This document shows positions 1-5,226 of a DNA stretch of 7,037 bases, in pieces. The position numbers were made by a program, and so were the translations under genes. Source of the stretch: an uncultured archaeon (lineage in GTDB: Archaea > Korarchaeota > Korarchaeia > Korarchaeales > Korarchaeaceae); assembly GCA_938073845.1 (NCBI GenBank), contig CALJEO010000027.1, positions 1 through 7,037 of the forward strand, in the 5' to 3' direction. Position 1 is the stretch's first letter, and each line of letters starts with the position of its first letter. The notes beneath the pieces were generated by a model that did not search any database, was not told the DNA's origin, and saw only the letters and a program-made list of their open reading frames with translations.

Positions 1-468
1 CACCACCCTCACGCCGAAGGTCCCCTCGAGTCCCTCAGCACCCAGCTCATTGGTCCTGGGAGAGATCCCAACGAAGACAATCCCCTCGTTTGTCACGAGG
101 ACATCCCCTCCCTCCAAGCTCCCAGGAGGCTCTACTCTCCTCAGCTCGAATCCCCTAGCCTTCAGGAACCTCCCCACGGACTCCTCCTCCCCCCTCCTGC
201 TCCCCTCCCCGAAGCTAGCCAGCAGGGCCCTCCCGGAGGAACCCACCACAGCTGCGTCCTGTATGAAGACACTGTCGGGGTAATTATGGAGGGGCTCCAG
301 CTCTATCACATCGATCCCATTCTCTTTCAAGACTCTGACATATTCCCTCCACTGCTTCCTAGCCAAACTGAGGTCTAAACTCCCTCTGAGGGGATTCGTG
401 GAGACGCAAAGCTTGTAGGAATCCGGAGGCGCTCGAACAATAGCTACCTCGAAGTGATCCTTGGGCAT
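1..468 (-). CDS. DDAH-like guanidine hydrolase (N-terminal part, cut by window edge)
   Basis: Reverse-strand reading from the ATG at 468-466 gives 156 residues with no stop before the window edge. Family members (dimethylarginine dimethylaminohydrolase and related amidinotransferase-fold enzymes) hydrolyse guanidino groups, giving citrulline from methylated arginines, and are cytosolic. Visible signature: PDSVFIQD at residues 64-71, SRRGEE at 90-95, LEGGDV at 118-123 and SPRTN at 136-140. By family knowledge, D66, D71, R91 and R138 fall at substrate-binding positions and E119 at the catalytic acid. The catalytic His and Cys would lie in the missing part, since the usual length is about 250-260 residues. 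The second position of the FxxD motif is Gln (FIQD), where characterised DDAHs have Glu (FVED), so the substrate may differ. The frame is closed by a TAA at 486-484 and 468 is the only ATG nearby. A TATA-like box ends about 23 bases upstream, fitting a leaderless mRNA. The family call is firm and the exact substrate is not. Confidence 0.85.
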   Translation of the reverse strand, partial: MPKDHFEVAIVRAPPDSYKLCVSTNPLRGSLDLSLARKQWREYVRVLKENGIDVIELEPLHNYPDSVFIQDAAVVGSSGRALLASFGEGSRRGEEESVGRFLKARGFELRRVEPPGSLEGGDVLVTNEGIVFVGISPRTNELGAEGLEGTFGVRVV

Positions 469-490
469 GGGTCTGAGGGAAACTTAAAGC

Positions 491-500
491 TAAAAATATT
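491..500 (-). promoter_or_regulatory. TATA-like box for the DDAH-like gene
   Basis: On the minus strand this reads AATATTTTTA, centred about 27 bases before the A of the ATG at 468. That is the archaeal TATA spacing if transcription starts at or next to the start codon (leaderless). It shares the 73-base divergent gap with the promoter of the surface-protein gene. Called from pattern and spacing only. Confidence 0.55.
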
Positions 501-507
501 TACTGTA

Positions 508-520
508 GAAACCTTTTTAT
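508..520 (+). promoter_or_regulatory. BRE/TATA-like promoter of surface protein copy 1
   Basis: The sequence AGAAACCTTTTTA (508-519) followed by T combines a purine-rich BRE-like stretch with a T-rich TATA box. It ends 21 bases before the ATG at 542, so transcription would start very close to the start codon. The same 12 bases, GAAACCTTTTTA, recur at 4202-4213 upstream of the broken second copy. Confidence 0.6.
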
Positions 521-541
521 GAGTCCACTCCCAATATCATC

Positions 542-1519
542 ATGCACCGTAGTTTTGTGGTTATTCTGATATTCCTATTAGCGATGCCGATCGCTGGGGT
601 CAACGCACAAGGCTGTGTTAGCGCTTCCTACTCGACTTGGAAGGAACAGATGAGACCAGGTGAATCTGGTTACTTAGCTTCCGTTTACGTTCAGAATATG
701 TGCTCCGGTCCCACCAACCTTATCCTGAAGCTGATCACGGTAGATGGGGATCCCAGCAACGATGTCGAGGTGCCGGCTTACCTCAAGCCCGGGGAGGGAA
801 AGACATACGATTTCAAGACCTTCATTCCCTCCTATTATGAGGATAAGGAGCTGACATTTTACGTGGAGATCTACCAGAACGTGGGGAGCGCGTACGCGCT
901 TGTGGGAACCCTCCCCAAACTAAAGTTAATAGTTTTTCCAAATTTCACCATAGTTGTTAGATCATACAATGCGACTGTGAGGGCAGGGGAGAAGATATTG
1001 GCTGGCATACTGGCATCAGAGGAAGCAGTGAACTCGCTGTACGATGCCACCGCTTACCTCATCTCGCCCGGTAAGAGGATAAGGCTTCAGGTGATCAAGT
1101 TGAACCTTTACCCCAATAGGGAGACCAAGTTCTACGTGGACGTCCCCAACTCCACGCAGCCCGGGACCTATAGCCTCCACTTCGAGATCCATAAGAAGAA
1201 GTATAAGCTCTCCGAGAGCGATCCCCTCACTGACCCTGAGGTGACGATACTCCCAGCTGTTACCACGACGTGGAAGACGACAACGCAGCCCACGACGACG
1301 GAGGAAATGACCACTACCATTACAACCACGACTACCGTGCCTGAGGAGACCCAGACAACTAGCACTTTGGTGAATGTTACGATCACGAAAACCACAGCGG
1401 CACCGCTCAGCGAAGTTATGATGGTAGTAGCGATAGCGATGATGGTGGCAGCCATAGCTCTCCTCACTGCCTCAGTGATGCTCCTGCGCAGGAGAGCGCA
1501 TCCATCGCCCTCAGGCTGA
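542..1519 (+). CDS. Secreted, membrane-anchored surface protein with Thr-rich stalk (copy 1, intact)
   Basis: 325 residues, family not named. Residues 1-22 form a Sec-type signal peptide (basic start, hydrophobic core, cleavage after VNA). Two beta-rich, probably immunoglobulin-like segments follow, about 26-131 and 133-238, resembling the repeats of archaeal S-layer and CARDB-like proteins. C25 and C54 could form a disulfide outside the cell. Residues 241-286 are a Thr-rich stalk, probably O-glycosylated. Residues 291-315 are a membrane helix followed by Arg-Arg-Arg, giving an outside-to-inside anchor. N-glycosylation sequons occur at N134, N143, N203 and N278. The likely role is as a structural or binding protein on the outer face of the membrane; no catalytic motif is visible. 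The ATG fits the signal peptide and the promoter spacing. A frameshifted paralogue lies at 4231-5180 and shares a nearly identical 3' third. The divergent DDAH-like gene shares the upstream gap. Confidence 0.85.
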   Translation: MHRSFVVILIFLLAMPIAGVNAQGCVSASYSTWKEQMRPGESGYLASVYVQNMCSGPTNLILKLITVDGDPSNDVEVPAYLKPGEGKTYDFKTFIPSYYEDKELTFYVEIYQNVGSAYALVGTLPKLKLIVFPNFTIVVRSYNATVRAGEKILAGILASEEAVNSLYDATAYLISPGKRIRLQVIKLNLYPNRETKFYVDVPNSTQPGTYSLHFEIHKKKYKLSESDPLTDPEVTILPAVTTTWKTTTQPTTTEEMTTTITTTTTVPEETQTTSTLVNVTITKTTAAPLSEVMMVVAIAMMVAAIALLTASVMLLRRRAHPSPSG

Positions 1520-1815
1520 GGCATCATCGGATCCGCATGCTGGATCGAACCCCGGGAGGGCTCTAGGGATCTGAGATGCTCCAGGCTCCCCTTGTGCTAT
1601 AGGATCACTTAAGCGAGGGTCCCTCATATGGTGGACGCAGGAGGACTACGCGAAGCCCGCGCGTAGGGAGGCGATGCTCAGGCTAGCTAGGCCCGTTAAC
1701 CTCTAGCTAAATTATGAGGGGTTACAGGAGACTGGACTTCGGTTATTAACGAGTAAGGTTTGGATGTGCTGAAGAGTGAAACGATCTCTGGGTGCGAAGA
1801 TTTTCAGAATGAAGG
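1520..1815. other. Gene-free stretch with a short orphan reading frame
   Basis: About 300 bases without an intact gene. The only coding-like trace is a plus-strand frame from 1575 to the TAG at 1704-1706. Its last part reads WWTQEDYAKPARREAMLRL and then ends within six codons. It has no start codon with a promoter and no recognised family, so it could be the tail of a lost gene or chance. Short pieces after copy 1 (ATCATCGGATC at 1525-1535) resemble the downstream flank of copy 2 (ATGATCGGATC near 5209-5219), hinting that the duplicated unit ran slightly past the stop codon. Confidence 0.35.
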
Positions 1816-2635
1816 GTGATTAGCGAGATAACGGGTCCAGGGATTGTTCTGAGCTATGGGTCCTTACGCACCTCCCGGGACTCATGAGCCTTATAATGAT
1901 GTACAATGCACTACGTGGGAGGGGGACTGCGAGTATCTCCGCGGAGGATGGTGCCAAACTCTTCCTGTCACGGCAAGCGCAGTTATAGCCATCAAAAGGG
2001 CCATTGACGGTAAAGCTATTATGAAGGAGGCCAGAGGCCCAGTACTTGACCGATAGTTACGCAAAATGGATTAAGAATTTTGACCATCATGCGTATGGTG
2101 AGAATCCTGAAAGCTATCGCTCAGGAAGGCCTATCTCTGGTGAACCCACGATAGAGCACGCGGCATTCGCTATCTAGCTCTAAACACAGTAGGCGAGCCA
2201 GCGAACATACAAGGACTTATTGAAGTAGCCGCTAAAAGACTATGGAGCACAGTGCAAATATGGCAGCGTTCGATGTCTATATAGATGCGGCAATGCCCTA
2301 CCTTATCCTAGCCTTAAATTCTCAAAGGGGATTGGGTTGGGGTGGTTTCAAGCTCTCAAAACGCTGTTGAGAACCTTGCGAAGGCAGTCATAGCGGTCTT
2401 CGAAGTACCGACTTGGAGCCACGATCCCTCAAGCCAGCTGAAATGTCTGATTGTGAGACCACCGAGCAGCCTGACGGGAATGGCTGAGGAGCTTATGATC
2501 ATCGCGAGGGACACCGCCCCTGGGTACGGCAGATTGACTTACGGTGAGCCGGATGCGGGCCTTACGCTGAGACATAAGAGCAAGCCTCAAGCATGCTGGA
2601 GAAAGCCAGGAGGTCCTCAGACAGTTGAATGTTGA
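1816..2635 (+). pseudogene. Decayed protein-coding remnant, family not recognised
   Basis: Coding-like sequence continues along the plus strand but changes frame repeatedly. One frame gives VISEITGPGIVLSYG from 1816. At about 1858 a one-base excess in GGG moves it to the frame starting GPYAPPGTHEPYNDVQ (1859-2053). Near 2054 it shifts to SYAKWIKNFDHHAYGENPES, running to the stop at 2175-2177. Near 2174 it shifts again to ALNTVGEPANIQGLIEVAAK. Then NMAAFDVYIDAAMPYLILAL runs in a third frame to about 2367. Finally NAVENLAKAVIAVFEVPTWS, RPPSSLTGMAEELMIIARDT and following run to the stop at 2633-2635. Joined, this is roughly 270 residues of globular-looking protein from what was probably one gene, broken by four or more indels. 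I do not recognise the family. The individual open frames of 66 and 97 codons here should not be annotated as separate genes. Confidence is for a decayed gene, not for any function. Confidence 0.55.
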
Positions 2636-3139
2636 GCATCGTTCATGGGAAATCACTGTGGCTGGGGCGACATGTTAAATACGGAGGGGCAGTGACGGTA
2701 TGAGTGAGGGCATAGCCATGATCGAAGTGCGGACCGCGTCGAGATCCTGAACCCATTGCGGGAGTTAGCCTCGGGGGTAAAAACTTGAGGTAAGCCGAGT
2801 ATGGTTGCTGTAGCATGCCGAGGCCCTCACGGCCAGATGAGATCCACTGAACGACTAGCTGGATTGGATCCTGGAAAGGGATCCAAGCTAGCAGATGGGC
2901 CTAGCTTTAAGCCTTTGAGTTGCCACAGAGCTGAACGCCTGATCGAGGAAGCAATGTTACAAACTTTGAGGATTTGCTGCCATGGCATCGGATACAAATG
3001 CGCAGATCCACTAAAGGATCGACGCTATCAAAGGCAATACGGGCATAAACCTCCGTGCAATCGCTATGGGGATTATGACCCAAAGTGGTCCCTCAGCTAT
3101 CTACCGCATGGCTTCGAAGGAGTAGGTGCCTCATGCATC
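2636..3139 (+). other. Continuation of eroded region; weak open frame 2801-3172
   Basis: No intact gene is convincing here. The longest plus-strand frame runs from an ATG at 2801 to a stop at 3172 (123 codons), in the same phase as the preceding remnant's last segment. Its second half (CADPLKDRRYQRQYGHKPP, then YDPKWSLSYLPHGFEGVGAS) looks more protein-like than its first. It has no recognisable domain, no promoter-like box at the right spacing, and overlaps the 3' end of the nucleotidyltransferase gene in antisense. It may be the tail of the same decayed gene. An imperfect palindrome lies at 2855-2891. Confidence 0.3.
2855..2891. repeat. Imperfect inverted repeat (hairpin)
   Basis: The arms are CTAGCT+TGGATCC and GGATCCA+AGCTAG: 13 pairs in two blocks, with a 4-base bulge (GGAT) in the left arm and a 7-base loop at 2872-2878. 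There is no T-tract after it, so it is not an obvious terminator. It lies inside the eroded region and could be a remnant of a mobile-element end, a protein-binding site, or chance. Confidence 0.5.
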
Positions 3140-3514
3140 TCATTCGAAACTGGGAGCTTGAGAGTTAACTAGCTTTAATCTACTCACACCGAAGTCATCC
3201 CTCAGGAGGACGCCTGTGCTCAGTGCCTCCATGGCCAGCGGATTCCCCTTGCTGAACAACCTGATGAACTCATCGTGCGTCAGCGGTATTACCTCGAATC
3301 CCGCTGGGTAATCTATGCTCTTCAGCCTCTCCAAAGGGCTACCTGTGAACTCCGCTATGAGCAGAACATCGACATCGCTCCAGACGTTGAAATCGCCCCT
3401 AGCGTACGAGCCTACCAGTATCACAGTTGCCCTGAACGGGAGGCTATGGGCCCACTCCCTAGCCCTCCTCACCACATCCTCCCTTATCCTCCTCCTCTCC
3501 TCAAGCGCTCCCAT
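3140..3514 (-). CDS. Minimal nucleotidyltransferase (MNT, antitoxin-like partner of HEPN)
   Basis: 124 residues from the ATG at 3514. The polymerase-beta-type nucleotidyltransferase signature is clear: GSYARG at 35-40 followed by SDVDVLL at 46-52, with D47 and D49 as the metal-binding acids. E74 in FEVIPL is a candidate third acid. Length and layout match the small standalone MNT family (PF01909). By family knowledge such proteins pair with HEPN toxins and, in the best-studied cases, inactivate them by attaching AMP residues. It lies immediately downstream of, and overlaps by 31 bases, the HEPN gene, so the two are probably translated from one mRNA with coupling. The start is uncertain. An in-frame ATG at 3529 has an ideal Shine-Dalgarno but is followed at once by a TGA. 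GTG codons at 3475 and 3472, just after the HEPN stop and a purine-rich GGGAGG, would still keep the full catalytic domain. Confidence 0.85.
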   Translation of the reverse strand: MGALEERRRIREDVVRRAREWAHSLPFRATVILVGSYARGDFNVWSDVDVLLIAEFTGSPLERLKSIDYPAGFEVIPLTHDEFIRLFSKGNPLAMEALSTGVLLRDDFGVSRLKLVNSQAPSFE

Positions 3515-3897
3515 ATGCTCTCAATCCATGAGATCACCTCCTCCGCGTACTTAATCGCGTTGGTGGCATCGAGCTCAGTGTAGTACTCATGAGGCATGCC
3601 TTCTGCCCAGGCGTTCGGATACCTAGTTGGCACGTAGTACTTATCCAAAGCCTTTGCGCACTGCATCACCCCATCGGGGATCTCCTCAGCCTCGATGTGT
3701 AGCAAAAGCTTCGAAACACTATGACCGTAAGCTGGTGAACCGATGCCGTGTAGCAACCCCTTAACAGCTAGCTCAGCTGCCTGCTGTGCCTTGAAGCACG
3801 CCCAGCTATAGTCCCCCCTATCTAAGTCGCCGCGAGCTGATTCCAAGGACCTCTTAGCGGAGCTCAGCCACCTAAGGTACTCATACTCATCAAGCAC
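3484..3897 (-). CDS. HEPN domain protein (toxin-like partner of MNT)
   Basis: 137 residues, all-alpha, with the hallmarks of the HEPN family PF05168. These are an N-terminal helix with an SAKRSLESARGDLDRGDY pattern, the AQQAAELAVKGLL helix (37-49), a GHSVSKLL segment (58-65), and YVPTRYPNAW near 88-97 ahead of the last helices. HEPN proteins are often RNases and act as toxins paired with nucleotidyltransferases. This member lacks an obvious canonical R-X4-6-H motif: R92 and H103 are separated by ten residues, so nuclease activity is not assured. The start is GTG at 3897-3895. The frame is open back to 3933 without an ATG, and a TATA-like box at 3917-3927 has the right spacing for a leaderless start here. 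It is first in a two-gene operon with the nucleotidyltransferase, with a 31-base overlap. A stress-response or defence role is likely by family analogy. Confidence 0.87.
   Translation of the reverse strand: MLDEYEYLRWLSSAKRSLESARGDLDRGDYSWACFKAQQAAELAVKGLLHGIGSPAYGHSVSKLLLHIEAEEIPDGVMQCAKALDKYYVPTRYPNAWAEGMPHEYYTELDATNAIKYAEEVISWIESIWERLRRGGG
3532..3541 (-). promoter_or_regulatory. Perfect Shine-Dalgarno inside the HEPN gene
   Basis: On the minus strand this reads GGAGGTGATC, fully complementary to the usual archaeal 16S rRNA 3' end. It lies in codons for E-V-I of the HEPN protein, near its C-terminus. It is 2 bases before an ATG at 3529 that reads ATG GAT TGA, and 17 bases before the nucleotidyltransferase ATG at 3514 in the same frame. 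It could load ribosomes for the second gene, or be a by-product of the protein sequence. Confidence 0.5.
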
Positions 3898-4102
3898 ACC
3901 CCAACAGGTGGGTACGGAATATAACTTCGCTCACACATGAACTCGGCCGACGAAGGCTCATAAGGACCTGGGTAACGCACGATGTAGGGCTGTCATGTAT
4001 TGCTAAGCCCAATACCGCTAAAATTAAAGCGGACAGGATTAACCAATACCTCACAGCAATTATCCTCATACCATTCCTGAAGCTCCTCAGCGCTTCTCCC
4101 AT
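3890..4102 (-). CDS. Possible small membrane protein or remnant (weak)
   Basis: A 70-codon frame that overlaps the start of the HEPN gene by 8 bases. From its internal ATG at 4069, the first 26 residues (MRIIAVRYWLILSALILAVL and following) look like a signal peptide or membrane helix. The remainder, rich in Ser, Cys and Thr, looks random. There is no TATA-like box at a suitable distance from either ATG, and no family is recognised. It may be the N-terminal stub of a lost secreted protein or a chance frame. It is the only coding-like trace in the 333-base gap 3898-4230, which otherwise holds the HEPN promoter and the promoter of surface protein copy 2. Confidence 0.2.
   Translation of the reverse strand: MGEALRSFRNGMRIIAVRYWLILSALILAVLGLAIHDSPTSCVTQVLMSLRRPSSCVSEVIFRTHLLGCA
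3917..3927 (-). promoter_or_regulatory. TATA-like box for the HEPN-MNT operon
   Basis: The minus strand reads AAGTTATATTC, with the TTATAT core centred about 24 bases before the GTG at 3897. This spacing supports a leaderless mRNA starting at that GTG. Confidence 0.45.
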
Positions 4103-4200
4103 GGGCTTGTAGGGACCTCGACTACATTACTGCAAGCTGCTGGGCTTGGAGTCAACACCCTCGTGTGGAAAGGAGAGACCATAAAAGAAGGGAAAGACAC

Positions 4201-4213
4201 AGAAACCTTTTTA
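4201..4213 (+). promoter_or_regulatory. Promoter of surface protein copy 2 (retained)
   Basis: AGAAACCTTTTTA is identical to the 13 bases at 508-520 region upstream of copy 1 through GAAACCTTTTTA. It sits 17 bases before a GTG at 4231 that occupies roughly the place of the copy 1 ATG. The promoter box therefore survives although the coding region behind it is broken. T-rich boxes of this kind are common in thermophilic archaea, so the match alone does not prove common descent; the paralogous gene downstream does. Confidence 0.5.
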
Positions 4214-4230
4214 ATCCTCCCTGAGCCCTT

Positions 4231-5180
4231 GTGCGTTACATTGCGGCGATTATCTAATTCCATCGGCGGCATCCACCAATGAGTTAGTGCGCAATTTTTG
4301 AGTTTGATTTCTGCCACGCATCAAGCGCTGGGTGAGACCAGTTTCCGTTTGCATTGAGAACAAACACCAAGGTCCCATTCTCCTGGTGCTAGAGCTGGTC
4401 GCAGTAGATGGAGAACCTAACAACGACAGGAGGGATGAAATATCCCTCCTTTCCGGGGGGGGAGACTCGCACCTTCAAGACATTCGTTTCCCCCTATTAC
4501 AGGGGTGAGGTACTGACGTACTACGTGAGGATCTACCGAGACGGGAAGACCGAGTACCTATTAGTGAAAACACTCCCCGAACAAAAGGTAAGGGTTCTCC
4601 GTAATTTTGGTATATGTATCACATCGTACAATATGACTGTAGGAGCAGGAGAAAGGATCATAGTTGGCATATGGGCATCCGAAGAAGCCGTGATCCCAAC
4701 GTACGATGCTATTGCCGAGTTCCTCATATCACCTCATGGGAAGATGTATCTTCAATCAATTGGGTTGAACCTATATCCCAACGAGGAAACCAGGTTCTAT
4801 GTGGACGTTCCGAACTCAACGAAACCCGGAACATATAAGCTTCGCTTCGAGATCCACAAGGAGTATAAGCTCTCCGAGAGCGATCCCCTCATTGACCCTG
4901 AGGTGACGATACTCCCAGCTGTTGCCACGACGTGGAAGACGACAACGCAGCCCAAGATAACGGAGTAACGACAACGTTAACCACTACCATTACAACCACC
5001 GTGCCTGAGGAGACCCAGACGACTAGCACTTTGGTGAATGTTACGATCACGAGAACCACAGCGGCACCGCTCAGCGAAGTTATGATGGTAGTAGCGGTAG
5101 CTGTAATGGCGGCAGCTGTAGCTCTCCTCATCTTTATAATGATCCTGCGTAAGAGAGCACATCTGCAGCCTTTATACTGA
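4231..5180 (+). pseudogene. Surface protein with Thr stalk, copy 2 (frameshifted)
   Basis: Paralogue of the protein at 542-1519, with the same two domains, stalk and anchor in order but in three frames. The start and signal-peptide region (4231 to about 4310) is scrambled with stops. From 4308 to about 4454 one frame reads RWVRP, VSVCIENKHQGP and LELVAVDGEPNND, matching copy 1 residues 37-74 with a clean six-codon deletion after RP. The frame changes between 4425 and 4462, most simply by one extra G in the eight-G run 4455-4462. The second frame runs ETRTFKTFVSPYY through TTTQPKITE to a TAA at 4966-4968. There a net 8-base gain returns to the first frame, which supplies TTTLTTTITTTVPEETQ, the membrane helix and the end at 5180. 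Sequons NMT, NST and NVT remain. The ATG at 4408 opens a 186-codon frame but is not the true start, since homology extends upstream in another frame. Expression as a working surface protein is unlikely unless the breaks are sequencing errors. Confidence 0.85.
4455..4462 (+). repeat. Eight-G homopolymer at a frame change
   Basis: Copy 2 has eight consecutive G here. Removing one G joins the upstream frame (VDGEPNND...) to the downstream frame (GGETRTFKTF), in register with copy 1. Copy 1 has only GGGGAGGG at the equivalent site. It is a likely slippage site or a homopolymer sequencing error. Confidence 0.6.
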
Positions 5181-5226
5181 CGGAAGCATCTAATAGCAGC
5201 ACCGCGGGATGATCGGATCGAGGGGC

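Noticed and set aside
50..283. 77-codon plus-strand open frame
   Set aside because: Antisense of the DDAH-like gene, whose family motifs are clear on the minus strand.
1168..1527. 119-codon minus-strand open frame rich in Val and Ile
   Set aside because: It is the antisense of the Thr-rich stalk and membrane anchor of copy 1; ACN codons read backwards give Val-rich frames. The same artefact occurs at 4889-5131 opposite copy 2.
1856..2056. Weak resemblance of a CTTWEGDC segment to acyl-CoA oxidase/dehydrogenase motifs
   Set aside because: Only a few residues agree and neighbouring segments do not follow that family, so no family is assigned.
2429..2656. 75-codon minus-strand open frame
   Set aside because: No promoter or domain; opposite the protein-like remnant on the plus strand.
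3275..3583. Plus-strand open frames of 102 and 79 codons
   Set aside because: Antisense of the HEPN-MNT pair, which has unmistakable family motifs.
4087..4317. 76-codon minus-strand open frame over the copy 2 promoter
   Set aside because: No hydrophobic or domain pattern; it covers a promoter and signal-peptide region that is explained by homology to copy 1.
4408..4968. 186-codon frame as an independent intact gene
   Set aside because: Homology to copy 1 continues upstream in another frame and downstream past the stop; it lacks a signal peptide and an anchor.
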